DNA of 47,733 nucleotides from Erysipelotrichia bacterium. Lineage in GTDB: Bacteria > Bacillota_I > Bacilli_A > Erysipelotrichales > Erysipelotrichaceae. Numbering within the stretch: position 1 is the stretch's first letter; every line of letters starts with the position of its first letter. The notes beneath the pieces are model-generated. The model searched no databases, was not told the DNA's origin, and worked only from the letters and a program-made list of their open reading frames with translations. The stretch covers positions 1 through 47,733 of the forward strand of contig JAAZJL010000014.1 of assembly GCA_012800355.1 (NCBI GenBank). Direction: 5' to 3'. Of this stretch, positions 1 to 7,667 are shown in pieces. The translations under genes were made by a program, and so were the position numbers.

Positions 1-36
1 AACTTATTTATACCATATGCCCTAAATAAGTTTTGT
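1..36. terminator. Hairpin at the left edge, probable terminator
   Basis: A perfect 10-bp inverted repeat (bases 1-10 with 23-32, AACTTATTTA against TAAATAAGTT) is followed by further T residues. It would end a plus-strand gene lying left of the window, but that gene is not visible. Confidence 0.5.
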
Positions 37-80
37 TGATTAAAAAGAAGGCTGTAAAGAATAAACAACCACAGAAATAA

Positions 81-121
81 AAAAATGTATCAAGTATTGA
101 AATCAAACAAGATACATTTTT
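81..121. terminator. Terminator hairpin downstream of the DegV gene
   Basis: An 11-bp perfect inverted repeat (81-91 AAAAATGTATC with 111-121 GATACATTTTT) has a 19-base loop and an A-run on one side and a T-run on the other. It can therefore work in either direction. It lies about 95 bases beyond the stop of the minus-strand DegV gene. The rest of bases 122-215 shows nothing I recognise. Confidence 0.6.
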
Positions 122-215
122 ATTATAACTTAACCATGAATAATTCTAGTAAATGTAGGTTAAATTATTCCTCTGACAGTAAAATTGAAAAGTAATTAAT
201 TTAATATTAGATAAA

Positions 216-1061
216 TCATTTTTTATATGGTTGTTTAGACACAAAGATGTAACCAAATGCTCCTGGTCCCCAATGACAAGCAATTGCTGGGTCAAGATTA
301 TCATATTCAATCATAGCACTTTTATACTTATCATCAGTTAACGAAATCAATTCATCAAGATTTGTTTCATCATAGGTGTATGACGGAATAATAGGATAGC
401 TTATATCACAATCTTCTGTTACTAAAAAATTAGCTAACATTTTAAGTGCTTTCTTTCTGCCTAAAACCTTATTAATCATTTTTACACCACCATCTTCGTT
501 ATCAATAGCAATAAATGGTTTTAGTTGCATTGCATTTCCAGCAAGATAAGCCACTTTTGATAATCTTCCCCCTCTATATAAATATTCCAGTGTGTCTGGA
601 ATCGCAACTATTCTAATTTTTGGAAGTAAATCTTGAATTTTTTGTAAAACTATTTCAATTGGTTGATTACGATGCCTGTTGATTTCTTCAACAATTAATT
701 TTATACCGCCAACAACTGATTTACAGTCAATAACATGTACTTTTTCCTCATCTTGAAACAACATATAAAGAGTACTAAAAGTTGAAGAAATAGCTTTAGA
801 AATAGGAATGATGATTACATCATCTCCTTGATTTACATATTTCATAACTCTTTCTTTAGCCTCAATCATATTGGGAAGTGAAGTTTTTGGGAATTGTTTT
901 TCTTCTATCAAAGCATGATAAAACTCATCCATTGTTAAATCAACACCATCTAAATATTCTTTGTCGTTTAGCAAAATTTTTAATGGTAAGATTTCAACAT
1001 TATATTTTTCTTTTTCTTCTTGTTTGATACTGCTTCCTGAATCTACAAATACTCTAATCAT
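216..1061 (-). CDS. DegV family (fatty-acid-binding) protein
   Basis: This 281-residue protein has the usual DegV/FakB length. DegV proteins bind a single fatty acid; in several Bacillota the FakB members present exogenous fatty acid to the kinase FakA for phosphorylation. Visible motifs are the N-terminal VDSGSS, the PKTSLP segment (family TSxP, residues 59-64), the serine-rich ISKAISSTFS loop near residue 87, and the C-terminal HWGPGAFGYIF, all in family order. The start has a good RBS (aaGGAGaaaat-ATG). A strong sigma-A-type promoter lies just upstream, inside the tail of the neighbouring DUF554 gene, so it is probably transcribed alone. No fakA is in the window, so the lipid role is known for the family and only inferred here. 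Confidence 0.9.
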   Translation of the reverse strand: MIRVFVDSGSSIKQEEKEKYNVEILPLKILLNDKEYLDGVDLTMDEFYHALIEEKQFPKTSLPNMIEAKERVMKYVNQGDDVIIIPISKAISSTFSTLYMLFQDEEKVHVIDCKSVVGGIKLIVEEINRHRNQPIEIVLQKIQDLLPKIRIVAIPDTLEYLYRGGRLSKVAYLAGNAMQLKPFIAIDNEDGGVKMINKVLGRKKALKMLANFLVTEDCDISYPIIPSYTYDETNLDELISLTDDKYKSAMIEYDNLDPAIACHWGPGAFGYIFVSKQPYKK

Positions 1062-1131
1062 ATTTTCTCCTTATTTTCCTTGACATTTAATTGTATATTT
1101 TTATTTATTTTGTTGTATTTTCAACATTTCA

Positions 1132-1160
1132 AGTATATTAAATCACTTTTAAATTGTCAA
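1132..1160 (-). promoter_or_regulatory. Sigma-A-like promoter of the DegV gene
   Basis: On the minus strand TTGACA (1160-1155) is followed after exactly 17 bases by TATACT (1137-1132), close to consensus. Transcription would start near 1125, giving a leader of about 64 nt before the ATG at 1061. The -35 box lies a few bases beyond the stop codon of the DUF554 gene. Confidence 0.8.
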
Positions 1161-1165
1161 AAACA

Positions 1166-1843
1166 TTAAATGTTAAAGACAATGGTTAAAATAGCACTAA
1201 AAATAATCGCTAAAACCATATTCATTGGTTTAGCTTTAATTACATTAAGCATATTTAGCCCTACTGCTAAAAGTACAAGTGAACCTACCGCTGATAATTG
1301 AACGATACACTCATCAGTTAAAATTGGGGCAATAACCAAAGCTAATACACTCAGAATTCCTTCATAAATAAATACAAATCCTGCTGAAAAATAAACCCCA
1401 ATACCATATTTGGCTGCTAAAACGATAGCACTGACAGCATCTATAATTCCTTTCATTAATAAAATACTATAATCAGAGGTTAAACCATCTTGAATTGAAC
1501 CAACAATAGCCATTCCTCCAACACAAAATAATAGCGAAGCATTGACAAAACCTGAAGCAATTGGTGATGAAGAACTAAACTTCTTTTGTATTTTATCTCC
1601 TAGTTTAACTATCATCGCATCTAAATCAATAATATTTCCAATAAGAGTACCAATTGACATTGACAGCAACATATTTAAAGCCGAGGTCATTTCTAACATT
1701 CCGTCAATACCAATATAAATAACACACAACCCCATCGCTATAACTAGTTGGTTTTGTAGCTCTTCTTTTAAAAATTTGCCAATTATCATACCGATAGTTG
1801 TTCCCAATACTACCAGTACTGCGTTAATTATTGCTCCATACAT
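1166..1843 (-). CDS. DUF554 family membrane protein
   Basis: A roughly 225-residue, very hydrophobic protein with about six to seven membrane segments. The opening MYGAIINAVLVVLGTTIGM and the following GMCVIYIG-like segment (here GLCVIYIGIDG) match the DUF554 (YdfK-like) family, whose function is not established. I place the start at the ATG at 1843 rather than a GTG nine bases upstream, because GGAGAG sits eight bases before it and the GTG overlaps that RBS. It is divergent from the amidohydrolase gene, with about 90 bases between the two starts. There are no strong clues to its partner or substrate. Confidence 0.82.
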   Translation of the reverse strand: MYGAIINAVLVVLGTTIGMIIGKFLKEELQNQLVIAMGLCVIYIGIDGMLEMTSALNMLLSMSIGTLIGNIIDLDAMIVKLGDKIQKKFSSSSPIASGFVNASLLFCVGGMAIVGSIQDGLTSDYSILLMKGIIDAVSAIVLAAKYGIGVYFSAGFVFIYEGILSVLALVIAPILTDECIVQLSAVGSLVLLAVGLNMLNVIKAKPMNMVLAIIFSAILTIVFNI

Positions 1844-1918
1844 GGATAACACTCTCCTTTTCTTAATATAATAATACCTTTCTTAAAAAAGACAAAGAAC
1901 TATTTACATTTTTAAGTG

Positions 1919-1930
1919 TATAATTATTTT
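1919..1930 (+). promoter_or_regulatory. -10 box six bases before ATG: candidate leaderless promoter
   Basis: TATAAT (1919-1924), preceded directly by TG, is followed by six bases and then the ATG at 1931. With the usual distance from -10 to start site, transcription would begin on the A of ATG. No Shine-Dalgarno precedes this ATG. I see no good -35 box at 16-18 bases spacing. Confidence 0.5.
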
Positions 1931-3220
1931 ATGAAAACTGTTTATACCAATGTCAATATTTTAAACGGAACCAAAGATATGGTTCTACAAGAAAATATGA
2001 TGCTTACAGTAGAAAATGGAAAAATTGTTAGTATTGAGGAGGCTAAAGATACAACAGCAAACAATATAATCGATCTACAAGGTAGGTATCTCATCCCAGG
2101 ATTAATTAATTTACACATCCATACTCCTGGTACTGGCTTTCCAAAGAAGAGAGAATCTGATAGTACCAAACTTGCCAAGTTTATAATGAGCAATAAACTT
2201 TTGCAACAAATCGGGAAAATGATTTGTCGTAGTGCTTTAAAAACTGAGCTTCTTTCAGGGACTACTACTGTTAGAACTGTTGGTGGTTTAGGACATTTTG
2301 ACTCACAATTGCGTGATGAAATAAATAATGGCAAATCTATCGGACCAAGAGTATTAAGTTGTGATAGTGCTGTTACTATTCCTGGTGGTCATATGGAAGG
2401 TTCGGTTGCTTATGGTGCTCATTCCATTGAAGAATTTGAAAAATTTATTGAAGATAACGCCAGAGCAAATGTCGACTGGATTAAACTGATGATTACAGGT
2501 GGTGTTTTAGATGCCAAAGTCAGAGGAGAACCAGGAGAAGTAAAAATGACTGCTGAGCAAGTAAAGGCTTGTTGTGACAAAGCTCACTCATTGGGATTAA
2601 AAGTCTGTGCTCATGTAGAAAGCACTAAAGGAATCGTTATCGCTTTAGAAAACGGTGTTAACACTATCGAACATGGAGCAGCTATGAATGATGAAATTAT
2701 TGAACTTTTCAAACAAAAAGATGCTGCCTTAGTTTGTACGATTTCTCCAGCTATTCCTTTAGCTAAATTTGACCCTACCATTTCAAAAGCGACTGAAATT
2801 GTTCTTTACAATAGCGAGGTGTTACTAGAAGGCATTCTTTCTGGAACTAAAAAATGCCTTGAAAATGGCATTCCAGTAGGACTAGGAACTGATACAGTTT
2901 GCCCTTTTATTACTCACTATGATATGTGGAGAGAATTAGAATACTTCCATAAATTAGTAAAAGTTTCAAGAAATTACGCTCTTCATACTGGCACATTAAT
3001 TAATGCTTCTATTTTAGGTATTGAAAATGAAACTGGCTCAATTGAAGTAGGTAAATCAGCTGACTTTATTGTGGTTGATGAAAATCCTTTAACTTTCGGC
3101 TTTTCAACCATAAGAAAACCTTATCTAGTTCACTTTAAAGACCAACAATACTTACAACCTAAAATTAAAAAGAATGAAATCTGTGAAAGAGAACTAGATA
3201 ACTATTTAGCTTCACTTTAA
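1931..3220 (+). CDS. Metal-dependent amidohydrolase (prolidase/imidazolonepropionase-like)
   Basis: This 429-residue protein has the amidohydrolase-superfamily TIM-barrel signature in order: HIH (62/64) after the PGLINLH strand, a probable carboxylated bridging Lys (K185 in VDWIKLMITGG), His228 (CAHVES), His248 (EHGA) and Asp321 (GLGTD). The C-terminal GSIEVGKSADFIVVDENP strand belongs to the small beta-sandwich domain typical of the family. Such enzymes cleave cyclic amides or Xaa-Pro-type dipeptides, but the substrate cannot be read from sequence. The start is set at 1931; an upstream in-frame GTG at 1916 lies within the -10 region. There is no signal peptide, so it is cytoplasmic. It stands alone, divergent from the DUF554 gene and convergent with the zinc-ribbon gene. 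Confidence 0.85.
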   Translation: MKTVYTNVNILNGTKDMVLQENMMLTVENGKIVSIEEAKDTTANNIIDLQGRYLIPGLINLHIHTPGTGFPKKRESDSTKLAKFIMSNKLLQQIGKMICRSALKTELLSGTTTVRTVGGLGHFDSQLRDEINNGKSIGPRVLSCDSAVTIPGGHMEGSVAYGAHSIEEFEKFIEDNARANVDWIKLMITGGVLDAKVRGEPGEVKMTAEQVKACCDKAHSLGLKVCAHVESTKGIVIALENGVNTIEHGAAMNDEIIELFKQKDAALVCTISPAIPLAKFDPTISKATEIVLYNSEVLLEGILSGTKKCLENGIPVGLGTDTVCPFITHYDMWRELEYFHKLVKVSRNYALHTGTLINASILGIENETGSIEVGKSADFIVVDENPLTFGFSTIRKPYLVHFKDQQYLQPKIKKNEICERELDNYLASL

Positions 3221-3227
3221 AATAAAA

Positions 3228-3277
3228 AACAATGGATATATTATCAAACTTTGATAGATTACCCATTGTTTTTTTTG
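3228..3277. terminator. Bidirectional terminator between amidohydrolase and zinc-ribbon genes
   Basis: AACAATGG (3228-3235) pairs with CCATTGTT (3263-3270), and inside it TATCAAA pairs with TTTGATA across one base. A run of eight or more T follows on the plus strand and an A-run precedes it, so it can stop transcription from both convergent genes. Confidence 0.85.
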
Positions 3278-3499
3278 TTATTTTTCCTTTTGTTTTTTTA
3301 GAATTGCTTCTAATTCTTCTCTATTGTTTAATTCAATATAAGTTTCTACATAACCACATTTTGGACATAAAGCTGCTTCAATTGGCGCTGCAGAAGGCTT
3401 AATAGGTTTTTCTTTTAACTGAATACTAGCTAAGGTATTAGCTGGTGTTATTTTAAGATTTTCAATCATCTCAGTTTCACATCTTAAACATTTTCTCAT
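3278..3499 (-). CDS. Small zinc-ribbon protein
   Basis: A 73-residue protein with two CxxC knuckles, CLRC at residues 4-7 and CPKC at 45-48, separated by about 37 residues, followed by GYVETYIELNNREELEAIL. This is a single zinc ribbon with a short helical tail, similar to many small nucleic-acid- or protein-binding ribbons of Bacillota whose role is not known. The start is firm: GGAGA lies six bases before ATG. It is monocistronic, ending against the shared terminator. No specific function is claimed. Confidence 0.75.
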   Translation of the reverse strand: MRKCLRCETEMIENLKITPANTLASIQLKEKPIKPSAAPIEAALCPKCGYVETYIELNNREELEAILKKQKEK

Positions 3500-3658
3500 A
3501 GTTGTCTCCTTTTTTGTTGTTTTTTCCTTACATTTAAATTATATCACTTTAAAGATATTGTTAGTTACTTTTTTTATATCAATAGCTATATGTTAACTAT
3601 GTAATTATGAAATGATATTTGATGTTTTTTTCTTCGCGTTTCCATTAAATCCTATGTG

Positions 3659-4561
3659 TTATTTTTTCAACACATAATGTTCAATCGTTACTTCTTGCAT
3701 ATATGGCAACAACTGGTTCATATGTGAATAAGTTATTTCAAAGTCATCATTTCCACTTCCTGTTCTACAAATTAAATATGCATTTAAATCTTCAGTAACA
3801 CAGAAAACAAATGAGTCATGATTTTCAATATAAACAGACATAAGGCATATTTTCTTATTATTCTCTATATCTTCAATTAGTTTTTGATAACTTTTACTTA
3901 ACGTATCAATATGTGCCACACCTGGACCATAAAGGTAATCAAAATTATAATTAATGTAACTCTCTATATTGTCTTTGATAACAATTAAAAACTGTTTCAT
4001 TTCATTTATTTCTTTAATTACTAACTTGTCATTAACCAAATCTGTATGAATAATAGAATCTATTTCAATATATTCAATTTCTTCTTTTGAGGCATCAATA
4101 CAAGCTATAACTAAATTATCTTTGTACAATCTTTCAATATCAAATTCTTCTTTGGTAAATCCTTTAAATTCAATATCATACAACAAATCACCTTCACTTA
4201 AAGAATAATAATATCCTGTTTCGTCAAACACTTTATCTGATTGACTTTCAACAAATGAAAGCGTGTGCTCATCTATTATTTTAAAGACAAATTTTTCCTT
4301 ATTATTTAAACTAGTCAAAATTAGTTTATTTCCTTTAATTTCATAATTTCCAACATGTTGATTATATTCATTGCTATCAAATATAAAATAGTAGCGATGT
4401 ATTTTGGCATCAAAAAACAAATGAGGAAAACCACGATATCCTTCTTCGCTTATTTTGTGAAAGTAATATGTTGAATCTTCATTTATTGTCTTTTTTTCAC
4501 ATCCTGTCACTATTGTTAGTGATACAAAAACTACCAAAATAACATAAAATATTTTTTTCAT
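3659..4561 (-). CDS. Predicted lipoprotein of unknown function
   Basis: A roughly 300-residue protein starting MKKIFYVILVVFVSLTIVTG followed by Cys: positively charged start, hydrophobic stretch, then a lipobox-like VTGC, so a lipid-anchored extracytoplasmic protein is predicted. The start is the ATG at 4561, with AGGAAGG ten bases upstream; an upstream in-frame start would put 16 extra residues before the signal peptide and is not favoured. The mature part looks like mixed beta structure, with a repeated pattern in the first 120 residues (YFHKISEEGYRG, YYFIFDSNEY, GNYEIKGNKLILTS) seen in small secreted beta-sandwich lipoproteins. I recognise no family. Confidence 0.7.
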   Translation of the reverse strand: MKKIFYVILVVFVSLTIVTGCEKKTINEDSTYYFHKISEEGYRGFPHLFFDAKIHRYYFIFDSNEYNQHVGNYEIKGNKLILTSLNNKEKFVFKIIDEHTLSFVESQSDKVFDETGYYYSLSEGDLLYDIEFKGFTKEEFDIERLYKDNLVIACIDASKEEIEYIEIDSIIHTDLVNDKLVIKEINEMKQFLIVIKDNIESYINYNFDYLYGPGVAHIDTLSKSYQKLIEDIENNKKICLMSVYIENHDSFVFCVTEDLNAYLICRTGSGNDDFEITYSHMNQLLPYMQEVTIEHYVLKK

Positions 4562-4727
4562 TTCGCAAAACCTTCCTATTCTATTTTTCAGTAAAAGCAA
4601 AATCAACACCTTTAATCACTTTATAAAGTGGCTTATAATTAACATTTTGACCACTTTTATTTCAACCTAACTTTAATTTAATTTCATTATTATAGTTTTT
4701 AAAATAAAATACTAATACACGAAATAA

Positions 4728-5531
4728 CTAACCACTTTTTTTGATATCAACAACTACTATTTCAGGGTTATTAAAAACTCTTAGTGGAAATTGACTATTC
4801 CCCAATCCTCTTGAAACTACCATTTTGGTGTTATTTGATTCGTATATTCCTGTAGTATATTTTGGCAGTATCCCTTGTTGGGGAGAAAGTAGTCCTCCAA
4901 TATAAGGTAATCTAATTTGTCCTCCATGAGCATGGCCTGTAAAAACCAAATCAAACCCATATTTAGCATATATATCAAAGTATTGGGGTCGATGAGCAAG
5001 CAAAATATTAAAATCTTCTAATACTATTTCTTTTAATTGTTCATCGATAATTTTCCGATAAATTGTTTCGTTTGGCTTAGCCTTAAAACCTGGATCATCA
5101 ATCCCTACTAAATTAATTTCTTCTAACTTTACCTTGCAATCATCCAAAACAATTACACCTAATTCTATCAATTTTTCTTTAAACTTAGGATAGAAGCTTT
5201 TTCTTGACTCATGATTTCCAGTCACAAAATAGATTGGTGCAATCTTGATAATCTTTTCAATCAGATAATAACATCTATAGACATTTGTTCTTCTGGAATC
5301 TAATAAATCACCTGTAAGGAAGATATAATCTGGATTAACACTTTTTATTAATTCTATTAATTTAATATTATTTTCCCCAAATAAATCATTGTGAATATCA
5401 GATAGGTGAACAATCCTTTTCTCTTTTTTTACTTTAACACTACAAAATTCATAGAAAGTGATTCCTATGTTTTTATTTTGATATATTGCATAAATTAAAA
5501 ATAAGATTACTAAAACAATAATTACTACCAT
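4728..5531 (-). CDS. Membrane-anchored metallophosphoesterase (YkuE/YaeI-like)
   Basis: A 267-residue protein with one N-terminal membrane segment (residues 1-18), then a calcineurin-like phosphoesterase domain. The metal-binding motifs are complete and in order: SDIH (44-47), GDLLD (75-79), GNHE (106-109), a His in LAHRPQYFD, and GHAHGGQ near residue 199. This matches the YkuE/YaeI group, which includes enzymes cleaving phosphate esters at the membrane surface; the actual substrate is unknown. The ATG has no close Shine-Dalgarno but has a -10-like box exactly six bases upstream. It is divergent from prfA. Confidence 0.85.
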   Translation of the reverse strand: MVVIIVLVILFLIYAIYQNKNIGITFYEFCSVKVKKEKRIVHLSDIHNDLFGENNIKLIELIKSVNPDYIFLTGDLLDSRRTNVYRCYYLIEKIIKIAPIYFVTGNHESRKSFYPKFKEKLIELGVIVLDDCKVKLEEINLVGIDDPGFKAKPNETIYRKIIDEQLKEIVLEDFNILLAHRPQYFDIYAKYGFDLVFTGHAHGGQIRLPYIGGLLSPQQGILPKYTTGIYESNNTKMVVSRGLGNSQFPLRVFNNPEIVVVDIKKSG

Positions 5532-5543
5532 AAAATAATCTTA
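5532..5543 (-). promoter_or_regulatory. -10-like box six bases before ATG of the phosphoesterase gene
   Basis: On the minus strand GTG-TAAGAT-TATTTT-ATG leads into the phosphoesterase start. Apart from two bases in the hexamer, this is the same 18-base string that starts the amidohydrolase gene at 1916-1933. It is a candidate leaderless start, weaker because TAAGAT is only a partial -10 match. Confidence 0.35.
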
Positions 5544-5640
5544 CACCATCAAGTTAAATATTGAAAACTTTACCCTTTATTTAGCTTTTCTTTTATCAGT
5601 TTGTTATTAAAAATATCCAACTTTTTATTGTTTGGTTATT

Positions 5641-5674
5641 TTGATTATTAATACTCTTGTAGTATAATTACTAC
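5641..5674 (+). promoter_or_regulatory. prfA promoter with a palindrome over the -10 box
   Basis: TTGATT (5641-5646), a 16-base spacer and TATAAT (5663-5668) form a good sigma-A promoter, with transcription starting near 5675. The -10 box lies in the middle of the perfect inverted repeat GTAGTATAATTACTAC (5659-5674), which has the form of a repressor operator. No regulator is identifiable nearby. Confidence 0.65.
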
Positions 5675-5692
5675 GTTAGAAGGTGATTATTT

Positions 5693-6760
5693 ATGGATAA
5701 AATGCTAGCAAGACTAGAAAGTATGGCAGTAAGATATAACGAGATAAATGAGAAACTAATTAGTGGCTCATCTTTTTCTGATGCTAGAGAATATGGAAGA
5801 GTAAGTAAAGAACACTCAAAGCTTCAACAACCAGTTGAACTATATCATGAGTTGGTTGAAACTTTAAAACATATTAAAGAAGCAGAATCATTAACACACG
5901 ACCCTGATTTAAGAGAAATGGCAGAAATGGAACTTGAAGAATTAAAAGAAAAGAAACAACACCTTATTGACCGTTTAGAAGTTTTGTTAATTGAAAAAGA
6001 TCCTAATGATGAATGCGATGCCATTATTGAAATTAAAGGTGCTGCTGGAGGAGATGAAGGAAACATTTTTGCTGGCGATTTATATCGTATGTATTGCCGT
6101 TATGCTGAAGCAAAAGGATGGCAAGTGCAAACATTTGACTTTGAAGAATGTGAAGCTGGCGGCTTCAGTGATATTTCATTCATCATTAAAGGTGATGATG
6201 TTTATAGAGAACTTAAGTTTGAAGGTGGAGTTCATCGCGTACAACGTGTACCTAAAACCGAAGCAAGTGGTAGAATTCACACTTCAACAGCTACGGTATT
6301 AGTTTTACCTGATTTAGAAGATGTTGACTATGAGATTAATATGGATGATTTGATTATTGACACTCATCGTGCTTCGGGAGCAGGTGGACAACATGTCAAT
6401 AAAACCGATTCAGCTGTTAGAATAACCCATGTCCCAACTGGAATAACTGTCAATTGCCAAGATGGCAGAAGTCAACTTCAAAATAGAGAACAAGCTTTAA
6501 AAATTATCACCGCTAGAGTTTATGACGAATATAAAAGAAAAGAAGAAGAAGAAAAAGGTGAATTTAGAAAAAGTCAGATTGGAACTGGTGATAGAAGCGA
6601 GAAGATTAGAACTTATAACTATCCACAAAATCGTATCACTGACCATCGAATCAACTTTACACTTCAACAATTAGACCGCGTTATGGAAGGCAAGTTAGAT
6701 GATATTATTGCTGCGCTATTAGATGCTGATCAAAAAGCTAGAATTGCTGGAGAACAATAA
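5693..6760 (+). CDS. prfA: Peptide chain release factor 1
   Basis: A 355-residue class I release factor that reads UAA/UAG in the ribosomal A site and triggers peptide release. The GGQ loop is intact (GAGGQHVNKTDSAVR), and the stop-codon-reading PxT tripeptide is present as PKT in VQRVPKTEASGRIHTS, which marks RF1 rather than RF2. Length and domain order are normal. The start follows GAAGGTGATTATTT. The stop codon overlaps the next start by one base (TAATG), so prfA and prmC are translationally coupled. This fits because PrmC methylates the Gln of this GGQ motif. Confidence 0.98.
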   Translation: MDKMLARLESMAVRYNEINEKLISGSSFSDAREYGRVSKEHSKLQQPVELYHELVETLKHIKEAESLTHDPDLREMAEMELEELKEKKQHLIDRLEVLLIEKDPNDECDAIIEIKGAAGGDEGNIFAGDLYRMYCRYAEAKGWQVQTFDFEECEAGGFSDISFIIKGDDVYRELKFEGGVHRVQRVPKTEASGRIHTSTATVLVLPDLEDVDYEINMDDLIIDTHRASGAGGQHVNKTDSAVRITHVPTGITVNCQDGRSQLQNREQALKIITARVYDEYKRKEEEEKGEFRKSQIGTGDRSEKIRTYNYPQNRITDHRINFTLQQLDRVMEGKLDDIIAALLDADQKARIAGEQ

Positions 6761-7617
6761 TGGCCTCTTATCATCAAGTGCTACAAGATGCCATTAAAAA
6801 GTGTCAACAAGTTAATGTTTCATCTGAATCAGCTCAAATTCTACTTCTTGAATTATGCAATATGAACTACACTGATTTATACCTTAACTATGAAGAAGAA
6901 ATAGATGAATCTATTAATCAACAATTTAAGAGAGGTATAAAACGTTTGTTGAAAAACGAACCTTTGCAATACATCTTAGGATATCAATGGTTTTATGGCC
7001 ATAAAATATTAGTAAGTCCTGATGTTCTTATTCCTAGATATGAAACAGAAGAGTTAGTAGCTAACATCTTGGCGGATTCTGATTATTATTTTAAAGATTA
7101 TAAATCAATTGATATAGCTGATGTAGCAACAGGCTCTGGAGCAATCGCTATCGCATTAAAGAAAGAAGAAACTAAATTCAATCTGTATGCAACAGATATT
7201 TCAAGTAAAGCTTTAGATATCGCAAAAGAAAATAGTAAACTCAATGACTGTGAAATAACCTTCCTAAAAGGAGATATGTTACAACCATTAATTGAAAATG
7301 ATATAAAACTTGATATTTTGGTTTGTAACCCGCCTTATATCCCTTCTAAGCAAAGCATGGAAGATAGTGTTATTAATTTTGAACCACATCTAGCTTTGTT
7401 TGGTGGAGAAGATGGTTTATACTTCTACCGCTTAGTTTTTGAAAATGCTCATAAAGTACTTAAAAACAAATCATTTATGGCTTTTGAAATAGGTTTTGAC
7501 GAAAAAGAAGCACTGGAAAAGATGGTTAAAGAATACTTCCCAAACAATCGATATGAAGTATTAAAAGATTTAAATGGTAAAGATAGAATGCTATTTATTT
7601 ATCATAATTTGGACTAG
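6760..7617 (+). CDS. prmC: Release factor glutamine methyltransferase PrmC (HemK)
   Basis: A 285-residue SAM-dependent N5-glutamine methyltransferase that modifies the GGQ glutamine of release factors. It has an N-terminal helical domain (about 1-75), the SAM-binding motif VATGSGAIAIALK (about residue 125) and the catalytic NPPY (VCNPPYIPS). PRYETEEL before the SAM domain is also diagnostic of PrmC. It overlaps prfA by one base and ends inside a rho-independent terminator, so prfA-prmC is a two-gene operon. Confidence 0.97.
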   Translation: MASYHQVLQDAIKKCQQVNVSSESAQILLLELCNMNYTDLYLNYEEEIDESINQQFKRGIKRLLKNEPLQYILGYQWFYGHKILVSPDVLIPRYETEELVANILADSDYYFKDYKSIDIADVATGSGAIAIALKKEETKFNLYATDISSKALDIAKENSKLNDCEITFLKGDMLQPLIENDIKLDILVCNPPYIPSKQSMEDSVINFEPHLALFGGEDGLYFYRLVFENAHKVLKNKSFMAFEIGFDEKEALEKMVKEYFPNNRYEVLKDLNGKDRMLFIYHNLD

Positions 7618-7637
7618 TTTATAAACTGGTCTTTTTT
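7612..7637 (+). terminator. Terminator of prfA-prmC
   Basis: GACTAGTTTA (7612-7621) pairs with TAAACTGGTC (7622-7631) with one G-T pair, followed by six T. The prmC stop codon TAG (7615-7617) is inside the stem. TATAAT at 7642-7647, right after the T-run, may be the -10 box of the next gene. Confidence 0.9.
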
Positions 7638-7667
7638 ATTATATAATTAGTTATAGAGGTAATAGTT

